From DTYU01 sp040757355 (GTDB lineage Bacteria > Bacillota > Desulfotomaculia > Desulfotomaculales > Ammonificaceae), in NCBI GenBank assembly GCA_040757355.1, contig JBFLWY010000007.1, forward strand, positions 1 to 64,000: a stretch of DNA of 64,000 nucleotides, read 5' to 3'. How positions within the stretch are numbered: position 1 is the stretch's first letter; each line of letters starts with the position of its first letter. Position numbers and translations under genes: made by a program. The notes below the pieces were generated by a model. It worked only from the letters and a program-made list of their open reading frames with translations. It did not search any database and was not told the DNA's origin. This document shows, piece after piece, positions 49,333 to 58,218 of this stretch.

Positions 49333-50580
49333 GTGTTTTTTATGCGGCCTTTGGCCGAACTCGACCCGGAGGTGTCTCAGACCCTCGAGTTGGAGCTTAA
49401 GCGGCAACAAAATAAGATCGAACTGATTGCTTCAGAGAACTTTGCCAGCAAAGCGGTGATGGAGGCTCAGGGTTCCGTTCTCACAAATAAATACGCCGAG
49501 GGTTATCCGGGCCGGCGATACTACGGCGGCTGCGAGTATGTAGACGTTGTTGAGCGGTTGGCGGTTGAACGGGCGCGACAGCTTTTCGGCGCGGAGCATG
49601 CGAACGTCCAGCCCCATTCCGGTACACAGGCCAACTTCGCCGTGTATTTTGCATTTTTACAACCAGGGGACACCATCATGGGAATGAACCTGGCGCACGG
49701 GGGACACCTGACCCACGGTAGTTCTGTGAACCTTTCCGGCCAGTACTACCGCTTTATCCCTTACGGTGTGGACCCCGAAACCGGACGCATCAACTACGAA
49801 GAGGTTGAGGTCATCGCCAGGAAGCACCGGCCGCGGCTGATCATCGGCGGGGCAAGCGCGTATCCGCGTGAGATTGACTTCGAAAGAATGCACCGGACCG
49901 CTAAGGAGGTCGGTGCTTATTTTATGGTTGATATGGCACACATTGCGGGCCTTGTAGCTGCAGGTTTACACCAGAGTCCGGTCCCATGCGCAGACATCGT
50001 TACATCCACTACGCACAAGACCCTGCGCGGCCCGCGCGGCGGTATAATCCTATGCCGCGAATCGTACGCCGCGGCGATAGACAAGGCCGTTTTCCCAGGG
50101 ACACAAGGCGGCCCGCTGATGCATGTGATCGCCGCGAAAGCGGTGGCTTTTGCGGAGGCGTTGCGTCCGGAGTTCACAGAGTACCAGCGCCGCGTGGTTG
50201 AAAACGCGCGAGTTCTGGCTGAGGCGTTGAAGAGCTATGGGTTTAAGCTTGTTTCGGACGGTACGGACAACCACCTGATACTGGTCGACCTCCGCAATAA
50301 GGGCTTGACCGGCTTAGAAGCGGAACACCTTTTGGAAGAGGTAAACGTTACAGTAAACAAAAATGCAGTGCCATTCGACACCCAGTCCCCGAGGATCACA
50401 AGCGGGATCCGGTTAGGAACGCCGGCTGTGACAACGAGGGGAATGGGGTCTGCGGCGATGCAGCAGGTAGCAACCGTCATCCATTATGCGCTTGATCACC
50501 GGAGTGATGCGGCAATAAAAGAAAAGGCGCGGCAAATGACGGCGGAACTCTGCCGGCAGTACCCGCTTTACCAGGAGTAA
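49333..50580 (+). CDS. glyA: Serine hydroxymethyltransferase
   Basis: GlyA converts serine and tetrahydrofolate to glycine and methylene-tetrahydrofolate, using PLP. The 415-residue protein has QNKIELIASENFASKAVMEA near the start and GYPGRRYYGGCEYVD. The PLP lysine lies in TSTTHKTLRGPRGGIILCR. The GTG start has GGAGGGGAAGATAA ahead. The following gene starts on its stop codon (TAATG). Confidence 0.97.
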   Translation: MFFMRPLAELDPEVSQTLELELKRQQNKIELIASENFASKAVMEAQGSVLTNKYAEGYPGRRYYGGCEYVDVVERLAVERARQLFGAEHANVQPHSGTQANFAVYFAFLQPGDTIMGMNLAHGGHLTHGSSVNLSGQYYRFIPYGVDPETGRINYEEVEVIARKHRPRLIIGGASAYPREIDFERMHRTAKEVGAYFMVDMAHIAGLVAAGLHQSPVPCADIVTSTTHKTLRGPRGGIILCRESYAAAIDKAVFPGTQGGPLMHVIAAKAVAFAEALRPEFTEYQRRVVENARVLAEALKSYGFKLVSDGTDNHLILVDLRNKGLTGLEAEHLLEEVNVTVNKNAVPFDTQSPRITSGIRLGTPAVTTRGMGSAAMQQVATVIHYALDHRSDAAIKEKARQMTAELCRQYPLYQE

Positions 50581-51068
50581 TGCGCCCCGACTGGGACCTT
50601 TATTTCATGACTGTAACCAGGGTGGTTTCCACCCGTTCCACGTGCCTAAGGCGGAGGGTTGGTGCGATTCTAGTAAAAGACAACCGAATCTTGACTACCG
50701 GTTACAACGGTGCACCGTCCGGACTTGCACACTGCCTCGACATCGGTTGTCTCAGGGAGAAGCAGGGTATTAGAAGCGGGGAGCGCCACGAGCTGTGCCG
50801 GGGGCTGCATGCAGAACAAAACGCTGTCCTGCAGGCCGCCGTCTACGGTGTAAGCATCGCTGGCGCAACCCTGTACACGACCCACCAGCCTTGCGTATTG
50901 TGTGCTAAGATGCTTGTACAAGCGGGAATTGAGCGGGTTGTGTTCGGAGGCGATTACCCGGACGCCCTCGCGCAGAATATCCTTTCGGAAGCCGGGATAA
51001 GGATGGAGCGCTATACAGGCGCACTTTGTATCAATGGGGGTGGTGACGGCGGTGGCGGTGAAGCATAA
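50580..51068 (+). CDS. dCMP/deoxycytidylate deaminase family protein (ComEB type)
   Basis: The 162-residue zinc enzyme has the cytidine deaminase motifs HAEQNAVLQA (His ligand and catalytic Glu) and TTHQPCVLCAKMLV (two Cys ligands). An upstream segment (GYNGAPSGLAHC) fits dCMP deaminases. It would supply dUMP for thymidylate synthesis. The C-terminus is an odd GGGDGGGGEA tail encoded by GGTGGTGACGGCGGTGGCGG. That stretch also serves as ribosome site for the next gene. ATG overlaps the glyA stop. Confidence 0.88.
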   Translation: MRPDWDLYFMTVTRVVSTRSTCLRRRVGAILVKDNRILTTGYNGAPSGLAHCLDIGCLREKQGIRSGERHELCRGLHAEQNAVLQAAVYGVSIAGATLYTTHQPCVLCAKMLVQAGIERVVFGGDYPDALAQNILSEAGIRMERYTGALCINGGGDGGGGEA

Positions 51069-51369
51069 AGTGATCTCCTTGCCACAACTGAACCGGTTGT
51101 CGCCAACCCTCGAATCAACGGCGCTGAAACTTATGGAGGAGGCAGGAGAACTGGCCCAGGCCATCGGCAAGCTGCGGGGTCTCTCCGGGGAAGTCTGTTC
51201 CGAGGATGCGCGCACGGTCATGGAAAAAGTGACGCGCGAGCTGTTGGATGTAGCCCAGACGGCAGTCTCAATGATGTTCGTCCTTGAGGAGTGTTACGGA
51301 ATAGACATCGACGCAGCACTCGACCAGCACGTACAAAAGCTGAAGGCCAAAGGGTACCTTTCCTCATGA
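51052..51369 (+). CDS. MazG-like nucleotide pyrophosphohydrolase domain protein
   Basis: The protein of 105 residues has the MazG-type metal motif (LKLMEEAGELAQAIGKLRG, E-E-x-x-E) and a second acidic helix (TRELLDVAQTAVSMMF). These enzymes hydrolyse nucleoside triphosphates to monophosphates. I chose GTG 51052 because the G-rich GGGGGTGGTGA precedes it; an ATG at 51034 lacks a site. It overlaps the deaminase by 17 nt and wecB by 4 nt. Confidence 0.8.
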   Translation: MAVKHKVISLPQLNRLSPTLESTALKLMEEAGELAQAIGKLRGLSGEVCSEDARTVMEKVTRELLDVAQTAVSMMFVLEECYGIDIDAALDQHVQKLKAKGYLSS

Positions 51370-52556
51370 TACAGAAAACAAAAAAGATTCTTGTTGCTTT
51401 CGGCACCCGGCCGGAGGCTATCAAAATGGCACCTGTGATTCAGGTGCTCCGCTCTTCCCCCGACATTTTTCACGTTACCGTGGTTGTAACAGCCCAGCAC
51501 CGGGAGATGCTCGACCAGGTGCTCAGTCTTTTCGGCATAGTTCCGGATTACGACCTCGATATCATGCAAGAAGGGCAAACCCTGTTCGAGGTAACTACAC
51601 GGGCGCTGACGGGGCTTGAAAAGGTGCTGAAGGAAGTTCGTCCCGACATCGTTCTGGTACACGGTGACACAACTACAACGTTTACTGCCGCTTTAGCGGC
51701 GTTCTACTTGCAAATCCCCGTGGGTCACGTTGAAGCGGGCCTCCGCACCGGTCAAAAGTATGCGCCTTACCCGGAGGAGATGAACAGGCACCTGGCCGGG
51801 GTGCTGGCGGATATCCATTTTGCACCCACCGCGCGGGCGCGCGCAGCGCTGCTGCGGGAAGGGATTGGCCCGGAGAGCATCTACATCACCGGTAATACTG
51901 TTATCGACGCCTTACATCAGGTAGTGCGTCCCGGATACACATTTCGTGAAGAGGTGATAGCGCAGGCGGTAAACAGCGGTCGCCGTTTGGTCCTGGTTAC
52001 CACGCACCGCCGTGAGAACTGGGGTGAACCCCTAGTTAATGCTTACAGGGCACTGAAGCGTGTAATCTTGAACCACCCTGACACAGCCATGGTGTTTCCG
52101 GTCCATAAAAACCCGCTCGTTCGACAGGCGGCAGCGGCGGTTTTTGCTCAGTGTCCGCGCGTGTACCTTACGGAACCGCTTTCATACGAAGAGTTTACGA
52201 ACCTGATGGCAAAGAGCTTTCTCGTGGTCACGGACTCGGGTGGCTTGCAAGAAGAAGCTCCGGCACTCGGAAAACCGGTCCTGGTTTTGCGGGATGTGAC
52301 GGAACGACCGGAAGCAGTGGAAGCCGGAACAGTCTTGGTTGTAGGCACCGAAGAAGAACGGGTTTTGGCAGGCCTTGAAAGGCTGCTGAACGACAGCATT
52401 TTTTATGAGCGGATGGCCACTGCCGTTAATCCGTACGGTGACGGGCGCGCGGCGGCCAGGATTAAGGCAGGACTTCTGCACCATTTCGGGGATGGGCCAC
52501 GGCCTGCGGAGTTTCGGCCTGAAAGTTCCAGCGGGAACAAGGATTATCAAGCCTAA
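51366..52556 (+). CDS. wecB: UDP-N-acetylglucosamine 2-epimerase (non-hydrolysing)
   Basis: WecB/MnaA makes UDP-ManNAc for teichoic acid linkage or other surface glycans. The 396-residue protein has VAFGTRPEAIKMAPVIQVL at the start. VHGDTTTTFTAALAAF, GHVEAGLRTGQKYAPYPEEM and VTDSGGLQEEAPALGKPVLV follow. ATG 51366 overlaps the previous stop (ATGA). An upstream in-frame start lies inside the MazG-like gene and adds unrelated residues. The ATP synthase operon begins 184 nt further on. Confidence 0.95.
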   Translation: MIQKTKKILVAFGTRPEAIKMAPVIQVLRSSPDIFHVTVVVTAQHREMLDQVLSLFGIVPDYDLDIMQEGQTLFEVTTRALTGLEKVLKEVRPDIVLVHGDTTTTFTAALAAFYLQIPVGHVEAGLRTGQKYAPYPEEMNRHLAGVLADIHFAPTARARAALLREGIGPESIYITGNTVIDALHQVVRPGYTFREEVIAQAVNSGRRLVLVTTHRRENWGEPLVNAYRALKRVILNHPDTAMVFPVHKNPLVRQAAAAVFAQCPRVYLTEPLSYEEFTNLMAKSFLVVTDSGGLQEEAPALGKPVLVLRDVTERPEAVEAGTVLVVGTEEERVLAGLERLLNDSIFYERMATAVNPYGDGRAAARIKAGLLHHFGDGPRPAEFRPESSSGNKDYQA

Positions 52557-52740
52557 CCTTGAAAAGAAAAATTTTTTAAAAGCTTAGATGAAAATGTATT
52601 TTTCGGCAGGAATATTTCTGATGACGTAGAAAATATACTGGACAAGATAAACCTAATTTGGTTAGAAAACGGATGCAAAAACCCCCGGGCTTGTAAATTC
52701 GGGAACAATAAGGATAACGTAACGGAGGAAAAGTGCCACT

Positions 52741-53001
52741 GTGGCCAGGGACACAGGATGGGGTCGCGTTTTGCAGGTTTTTGCTCTGGCTTCAAGCATC
52801 AGCGTACAGTTTGCGGTCTCTGTGGTACTTGGCTGGTGGATCGGGCACTTCTTTGACAGGCGGCTTGATCTCGAAACGCCGTGGTTGGGCGTGATAGGAT
52901 TATTGATGGGTATCGGAGCCGGCATTTACGGGATTGTGCGACTGATGGGGCGTTTTTCCTGGAAAAACGGAAATAGAAACAATAGCAATAAAGAGAAATA
53001 G
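52741..53001 (+). CDS. atpZ: AtpZ/AtpI-type ATP synthase accessory protein
   Basis: The 86-residue protein has two membrane helices (ASSISVQFAVSVVLGWWIGH and LGVIGLLMGIGAGIYGIVRL). They are joined by FFDRRLDLETPW, the pattern of AtpZ, a small Mg2+/Ca2+-related protein often leading atp operons. The GTG start lies 11 nt after AACGGAGG. It is followed by atpI with a 25-nt gap. Confidence 0.85.
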   Translation: MARDTGWGRVLQVFALASSISVQFAVSVVLGWWIGHFFDRRLDLETPWLGVIGLLMGIGAGIYGIVRLMGRFSWKNGNRNNSNKEK

Positions 53002-53026
53002 TTTTTGTGCCGGAGTGATAGGTCAG

Positions 53027-53434
53027 GTGGGTTTGTTTGCGGGAGAGTTTGAGAGGTTTACCGGGAAGATAATCCGCGAAGCCGTTTGGATCCTGGTGGT
53101 TTTATTGGCGGTGTTGCCATGGTGTCCGCGGAACCCGCTGCTTGGCGGTTTTGCCTTAGGCTTGGCCGTCAGCATTCTCAACGGTTTTTTTCTTACCCTC
53201 CGAATGCGGAAAATGCTTTTCCTCATGCCTTACGGCACCGATCGCGCTAAAATATTCGTTCAGGTGGGAATGGTCAGCCGTTGGGGCTTGATCTTTGCGG
53301 TGCTTTATTTTGCTGTCAAGACGGGTTGGTTCAATCTTGCTGCCATGTTGGGCGGGTTGTTGGTGGTGCCCATCTTCAGTGTTTGTGAGGCGATAAGGGC
53401 CCTTATTCGCGGCCGTGTGGAAGTCGGCGCATAA
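53027..53434 (+). CDS. atpI: ATP synthase subunit I
   Basis: The protein of about 135 residues has four membrane helices (VWILVVLLAVLPW, LGGFALGLAVSILNGFFLTL, ILVFAVLYF-like and MLGGLLVVPIFSV segments). It fits AtpI, which helps assemble the c-ring. The start is unclear: GTG 53027 has GGAGTGATAGG at fair distance, and GTG 53015 is also in frame. The gene sits directly before atpB. Confidence 0.82.
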   Translation: MGLFAGEFERFTGKIIREAVWILVVLLAVLPWCPRNPLLGGFALGLAVSILNGFFLTLRMRKMLFLMPYGTDRAKIFVQVGMVSRWGLIFAVLYFAVKTGWFNLAAMLGGLLVVPIFSVCEAIRALIRGRVEVGA

Positions 53435-53475
53435 GGGCTTCTTTATTTTGAAGTCAGTTAAGAAAGGGGGTGAGT

Positions 53476-54294
53476 GTGGTTTTGGAGGGAACGAGGCGTA
53501 AAAGAATTCTTTTCTTCGGGCTGTTGTTGGTTTTCATGGCTTTTGTTGCTTCGGGTTGCGGCGAAGGGTTTGACCTTCATAAAACCGAGGGCGAGTTAAA
53601 TACTTGGGGCTTCCCGATGGAACCGACAACTGTTAATATTGCTGGTTATGATGTAAAGCTGAATCTTGGCACAATCTACTATACCTGGATAGCGATGGCG
53701 CTCACATTGCTTCTCTGCCTCGCCGCGGCCAGGGGATGTACTATCCGGACTCCGTCCAAGCTGGCTTCCATGATAGAAATGATCTTCGACTTTTTAAAGG
53801 GGCAGCTTTTTGACAGCATGGGTGAGAAGAAAGGCCGGGGGCTTTACCCGCTTATCCTTACCTATTTTATATTCATTTTGGTGTGCAATTTGATGGGTCT
53901 GGTGCCTACCCTTGTAGCCCCGACGGGTGATATTAATACCACCTTAGGGCTGGCGCTTATCACTTTTATCTTGATCTACGTTTGGGGGCTCAGGTACACA
54001 GGGCCCAAGATGTTCAAGCATTACATCATGCCCATACCGATTCTGCCGATCGTAGAAGACTTCGCGAAACCGGTCACGCTTGCATTCCGACTTTTCGGCA
54101 ATATGAAGGGTAAACATATTATGACGGTAGCGTTGCTGGGCCTCATTACGGGTGTCGCAGAGTACTGCGGCGGGTTCTTGGCTTCAGTTATCTGGCTTGC
54201 TTTCGGTATATTTGTTTCGGCAATCCAGGCATTTGTATTCACAGTGTTAAGCATCGCTTACATCTCAATGGTTGTAAGCGAGGATCACCATTAA
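53476..54294 (+). CDS. atpB: ATP synthase Fo subunit a with lipobox-like N-terminus
   Basis: Subunit a conducts protons between the half channels and the c-ring. The essential Arg lies in LAFRLFGNMKGKH. The five to six C-terminal helices look complete. Unusually, the protein starts with basic residues, a hydrophobic run (ILFFGLLLVFMAFVASGC) and a Cys that fit a lipoprotein signal sequence. The Cys is residue 30 counted from GTG 53470. Possible starts are 53470, 53476 and TTG 53482; the strong AAAGGGGGTGA favours the later two. Confidence 0.93.
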   Translation: MVLEGTRRKRILFFGLLLVFMAFVASGCGEGFDLHKTEGELNTWGFPMEPTTVNIAGYDVKLNLGTIYYTWIAMALTLLLCLAAARGCTIRTPSKLASMIEMIFDFLKGQLFDSMGEKKGRGLYPLILTYFIFILVCNLMGLVPTLVAPTGDINTTLGLALITFILIYVWGLRYTGPKMFKHYIMPIPILPIVEDFAKPVTLAFRLFGNMKGKHIMTVALLGLITGVAEYCGGFLASVIWLAFGIFVSAIQAFVFTVLSIAYISMVVSEDHH

Positions 54295-54329
54295 CAAAGA
54301 AACATCCTTAGGAGAAGGGAGGGAAAGTG

Positions 54330-54566
54330 ATGGAGGTTGGTGCTGGTGCAGCTTTAGGTATGGCTCTTGCTGCTGGGCTCGGTGCTCTCGGTGCGGCTAT
54401 TGGTGACGGTATCGCTACCGGTAAATGCTTGGAGGGTACTGCCCGCCAGCCGGAGTTGCGGGGTCAGCTCATGACCATTATGTTCATCGGCGTGGGCTTA
54501 ATCGAGTCAATTCCGATTATCGCCGTGGTCGTGGCGTTCATGCTCATGGGTAAGATCGGTCACTAA
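54330..54566 (+). CDS. atpE: ATP synthase Fo subunit c
   Basis: Subunit c (78 residues) forms the rotor ring. Helix 1 is Gly/Ala-rich (LAAGLGALGAAIGDGIATG), the loop has ARQPEL, and helix 2 carries the ion-binding E59 (VGLIESIPIIAVVVAF). Residue 26 is Asp where many H+ types have Asn (GIGNG) and Na+ types have Gln. The Thr and Tyr of the Na+ motif are absent, so proton coupling is more likely. ATG 54330 follows AAGGGAGGGAAAGTG. Confidence 0.95.
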   Translation: MEVGAGAALGMALAAGLGALGAAIGDGIATGKCLEGTARQPELRGQLMTIMFIGVGLIESIPIIAVVVAFMLMGKIGH

Positions 54567-54730
54567 TTGACTCATTTACTGAGGAATTTAAAGACAGTTT
54601 CAAGGTTTCGTTTACAGGGTTGCAGGCTTTAGAACCGTTTTATTTGCAAATTCAACGTGGAGCAGGTTTTAGCCGTCGACCGGCTGAAACCTGCTACCTA
54701 ACCCTTTTTTGCGGAAGGAGGGAAAACCCG

Positions 54731-55219
54731 GTGGTTGAGATTAACGGAACGCTGTTTGTCCAGATCTTTCATTTCCTCCTCTTGCTGGTCCTCCTCCGCC
54801 TTGTGGCCTACAAACCGATCTTGAAGGTATTGGAAGAACGCCAGAAGTATGTGGCTTCTAATATTGAACAGGCAGAGAGGCAGCGGGCGGATGCGGAGAA
54901 GATTAAGGCGGAATTAGAGGCGGAGATGCGCCGCACCCGCGAGGAGGCCCAGAAGATTATCGAGCGGGCCACCAAGGCCAGTGAGGAGCAGGCGCAGGCC
55001 ATTATGGAAGCGGCGAAGGAAGAGGCGACCCGTCTCAAAGAGGGAGCGCTGGCGGACATCGAGCGCGAAAAGGATAAGGCTTTAGCTGAGCTTAAGGATC
55101 AGGTTGCGAGCATGGCCGTTCTCGTTGCCAGTAAGGTCATCCGTGAAGGTTTGACAGCCGATATGCAGGAAAAGCTCATCAAGGACGCCGTTAGTGAGGT
55201 GAAGAATCTGCCATGCTAA
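54731..55219 (+). CDS. atpF: ATP synthase Fo subunit b
   Basis: Subunit b (162 residues) is the peripheral stalk. It has one N-terminal membrane helix (FVQIFHFLLLLVLLRLVAYK) and a long charged coiled coil to the end. GTG 54731, after GCGGAAGGAGGGAAAACCCG, gives the normal length. The open frame extends 111 nt upstream but with unrelated residues. The 164 nt between atpE and this start contain only an imperfect inverted repeat (GCAGGTTTTAGCCG / CGGCTGAAACCTGC). Confidence 0.95.
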   Translation: MVEINGTLFVQIFHFLLLLVLLRLVAYKPILKVLEERQKYVASNIEQAERQRADAEKIKAELEAEMRRTREEAQKIIERATKASEEQAQAIMEAAKEEATRLKEGALADIEREKDKALAELKDQVASMAVLVASKVIREGLTADMQEKLIKDAVSEVKNLPC

Positions 55220-55761
55220 AGGGCGCAGTGGCCGAACGTTACGCTGGAGCGCTGTTCAGCGTGGCGCAGGAAAAAGGCCTCATGGATGAGATCGAACAGG
55301 AACTTAAAGAGGTGTTGGAAGCTTTGGATGCTTCGCCGGACTTTCGGCGGGTGTTTTACCATCCTCAGGTTTCTACGTCTCTCAAGAAGCAAATCATTAA
55401 AGAGGTTTTGGGTGCTGAAGTAAACGAATATGCGCTAAATTTCATTAACGTAGTTTTGGATGCCCGGCGGGAGGTTTTTTTTAAGGATATTGTAACCGAG
55501 TACACCCGCTTGGTTAACGAAACCAGGAATGTTGTTGAAGTCACGGTTACGTCAGCGGTGGAGGTGCCGTCTGATTCTAAGGATAACCTGGTAGAGGCCC
55601 TTTCAAAGGTCACGGGAAAGGATGTTCGGGTGGAGTACGAGCTGAAATCCGAGGTCCTGGGTGGCCTAATCATCCGCATCGGCAACCGGGTTATTGATTC
55701 AAGCATTATGCGGCAACTCGAGCGCCTGAGAGAACAGATCCGCGAAATTCGAGTTGGATAG
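55213..55761 (+). CDS. atpH: ATP synthase F1 subunit delta
   Basis: Delta (182 residues) joins the b stalk to the top of alpha3beta3. Family features are AVAERYAGALFSVAQEKGLM near the start and EVEVPSD-like residues near 120. The closing segment LKSEVLGGLIIRIGNRVIDS is typical. It overlaps atpF by 7 nt, and atpA follows in 15 nt. Confidence 0.96.
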   Translation: MLKGAVAERYAGALFSVAQEKGLMDEIEQELKEVLEALDASPDFRRVFYHPQVSTSLKKQIIKEVLGAEVNEYALNFINVVLDARREVFFKDIVTEYTRLVNETRNVVEVTVTSAVEVPSDSKDNLVEALSKVTGKDVRVEYELKSEVLGGLIIRIGNRVIDSSIMRQLERLREQIREIRVG

Positions 55762-55776
55762 GGGTGACAGAAAAAA

Positions 55777-57300
55777 ATGAAACTGAGACCTGAAGAAATC
55801 AGTTCGATAATCCGCCAGCAGATTGAAAAATACGAGGTTCAGGTTGAAGTTACCGATGTTGGTTCAGTCATCTACATCGGTGACGGCGTTGCGCGGGTTT
55901 ACGGGCTGGAAGACTGTATGTACGCTGAGCTTTTGGAGTTTCCGGGTGGTACGCTCGGAATGGCGCTCAACCTGGAAGAAGACAACATCGGATGTGTTAT
56001 TCTCGGTCCGTACAAACACATCAAAGAAGGCGACGTGGTTAAAAGGACCGGGCGGATCGCTTCGGTGCCTGCGGGTGACGCGGTTATCGGCCGTGTGATC
56101 AACCCGGTTGGGATGCCGCTGGACGGCAAAGGTCCTATAAACACCGACAAGTTCCGGCCGATTGAAAAAATCGCTCCCGGTGTCATTTTCCGGCAGCCGG
56201 TGGACACACCGCTCCAGACCGGTATCAAGGCTGTTGACGGTATGATCCCGATCGGCCGCGGCCAGCGGGAGTTGATCCTGGGCGACAGGCAGACGGGGAA
56301 AACTGCGATTGCGGTGGATGCGATCATCAACCAGAAAGGGCAGAACTGCATCTGTATTTATGTCGCGGTAGGACAAAAGGCCTCAACTGTCGCTAATGTG
56401 ATCCAGAAGTTCCAGGAATATGGAGCAATGGACCACACCGTCGTTGTTTCAGCGACTGCTTCTGATCCTTCACCGCTGCTGTACATTGCTCCGTTTGCCG
56501 GTGCGGCGATCGGCGAAGAGTTCATGGATCAGGGGAAAGACGTCCTGATTGTTTACGACGACCTTTCAAAGCAAGCGGCCGCTTACCGCGAGCTTTCGCT
56601 GCTCTTGCGCCGGCCGCCGGGACGTGAGGCGTACCCGGGCGACGTCTTCAACCTGCACTCCCGGCTTCTGGAAAGGGCTGCCAAGTTGCACCCGAATTAC
56701 GGCGGCGGTTCGATGACGGCTTTGCCGGTTATCGAGACCCAGCAGGGTGACGTTTCCGCTTACATCCCGACAAATGTTATCTCCATTACCGATGGTCAGA
56801 TTATTCTTGAACCCGACCTCTTTTACGCCGGCGTACGTCCAGCCGTTAACGTCGGTCTTTCCGTATCGCGCGTCGGCGGCAAGGCCCAGCGCAAAGCGAT
56901 GCGGCAGGTTGCCGGCCAGTTGCGCCTTGAACTCGCGCAATACCGGGAACTGGCGGCATTCGCCCAGTTCGGCTCCGACCTGGACAAAGCGACGCTAGCA
57001 AGGCTGAACCGCGGCGAGCGGTTGGTGGAGCTTCTGAAACAGGGACAGTACGTCCCGATGCCGATGGAGGAACAGGTCGTATCCATCTTTTCCGGCGTAA
57101 GAGGTTACCTTGACGATATCCCTGTAGAGAAGGTCCAGGAGTTTGAAGCAGAGTTATTGAAGTACATGCGCGCCCAAGGGGCAGCCGTCCTGCAGGCGAT
57201 CAAGAATGATATGGAGATAAAGCCGGACACGGAAGGAAAACTAAAGAGCGCCATCGAGGATTTCAAAAAAGGCTTTAAGATGCAGTACGGACTGGCGTAG
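55777..57300 (+). CDS. atpA: ATP synthase F1 subunit alpha
   Basis: Alpha (507 residues) forms the non-catalytic nucleotide sites of F1. The P-loop is GDRQTGKTAIAVDAI (about residue 169). The signature PAVNVGLSVSRVGG is present, as are EISSIIRQQIEKYEVQ at the start and GSMTALPVIETQQGDVSAYI. The length and all motifs are standard. The ATG follows GGGGTGACAGAAAAAA. Confidence 0.98.
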   Translation: MKLRPEEISSIIRQQIEKYEVQVEVTDVGSVIYIGDGVARVYGLEDCMYAELLEFPGGTLGMALNLEEDNIGCVILGPYKHIKEGDVVKRTGRIASVPAGDAVIGRVINPVGMPLDGKGPINTDKFRPIEKIAPGVIFRQPVDTPLQTGIKAVDGMIPIGRGQRELILGDRQTGKTAIAVDAIINQKGQNCICIYVAVGQKASTVANVIQKFQEYGAMDHTVVVSATASDPSPLLYIAPFAGAAIGEEFMDQGKDVLIVYDDLSKQAAAYRELSLLLRRPPGREAYPGDVFNLHSRLLERAAKLHPNYGGGSMTALPVIETQQGDVSAYIPTNVISITDGQIILEPDLFYAGVRPAVNVGLSVSRVGGKAQRKAMRQVAGQLRLELAQYRELAAFAQFGSDLDKATLARLNRGERLVELLKQGQYVPMPMEEQVVSIFSGVRGYLDDIPVEKVQEFEAELLKYMRAQGAAVLQAIKNDMEIKPDTEGKLKSAIEDFKKGFKMQYGLA

Positions 57301-57315
57301 CGTGGAGGTGAAGTA

Positions 57316-58191
57316 ATGCCATCCTTACGTGATTACAGACGGCGCATTAAGAGCCTCCAGAGTACGCAAAAGATTTGCAAGGCGATGAAGGCCGTTGCTA
57401 CCGCCAAGATGGCCAAAGCACAGATGGCCGTTACCGCGGCACGTCCTTACGCCCGGCAGATACACGAGGTCTTGGGGCGTCTGTCCCGGGCGGCGGGTGA
57501 CGTAAAGCACCCGCTCCTGGCGGTACGTGAACCGAAGAAGGTATGTTACATCGTAGTCACCGCTGACCGCGGGTTGTGCGGGGGCTTTAACAGCAATATC
57601 CTGCGCACTACGCTGCGGGAGGTCGGTGCTCATCCCGACGCGGCATTGATCGCAGTAGGACGAAAAGCAAGAAACTTTTTCCGCTTCCGCAAGATGGCAA
57701 TGGAAGCTGAATTCACCGGTCTAGGCGAGGACATTAAATTCGCGTATGCCCGGCAGATTGCGAAGCATCCGATTGAGAAATACGCTGCCGGTGAATACGA
57801 TGCGGTATACGTGGTTTACTCGAAGTTTGTTAACATCCTTGTCCAGCAGCCGACGGTGGTGAAGATTTTGCCGATTGAGCCGCCAGCGGACGAGGAGGAG
57901 ACAGAGAAAGCAGAAAAGAAGCACGGCCCGCAGCCACTCTATATCTTCGAGCCTTCGGCGGAAGCCGTGCTATATGACCTGCTGCCGAAATACATCGAAA
58001 CGGTCATCTTTCATGCCATACTGGAGTCGAAGGCCGGCGAGCACAGCGCCCGGATGACCGCGATGGACGGAGCAACCAAGAACACCGAAGATATGATCGC
58101 CCGGACCACCCTGAAGATGAACCGGGTGCGCCAGGACGGTATCACAAAGGAGTTGCTCGAAATCGTAGGCGGCGCGGCGGCACTCGAATAA
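57316..58191 (+). CDS. atpG: ATP synthase F1 subunit gamma
   Basis: Gamma (291 residues) is the rotating central stalk. The N-terminal helix reads LRDYRRRIKSLQSTQKICKA MKAVATAKM with the middle TADRGLCGGFNSNILR. The C-terminal helix SARMTAMDGATKNTEDMI and ITKELLEIVGGAAAL ends the protein. A short Glu/Lys-rich insert (EEETEKAEKKHG, about residue 200) is somewhat longer than in many homologues. The ATG follows GTGGAGGTGAAGTA. Confidence 0.97.
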   Translation: MPSLRDYRRRIKSLQSTQKICKAMKAVATAKMAKAQMAVTAARPYARQIHEVLGRLSRAAGDVKHPLLAVREPKKVCYIVVTADRGLCGGFNSNILRTTLREVGAHPDAALIAVGRKARNFFRFRKMAMEAEFTGLGEDIKFAYARQIAKHPIEKYAAGEYDAVYVVYSKFVNILVQQPTVVKILPIEPPADEEETEKAEKKHGPQPLYIFEPSAEAVLYDLLPKYIETVIFHAILESKAGEHSARMTAMDGATKNTEDMIARTTLKMNRVRQDGITKELLEIVGGAAALE

Positions 58192-58218
58192 CGCCTTGGA
58201 GGAGGTTTGAACGGCAAA

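Noticed and set aside
54330..54566. Sodium-type ATP synthase
   Set aside because: Subunit c has E59-S60 but lacks the Gln, Thr and Tyr of the known Na+ signature, so a proton type is more likely.
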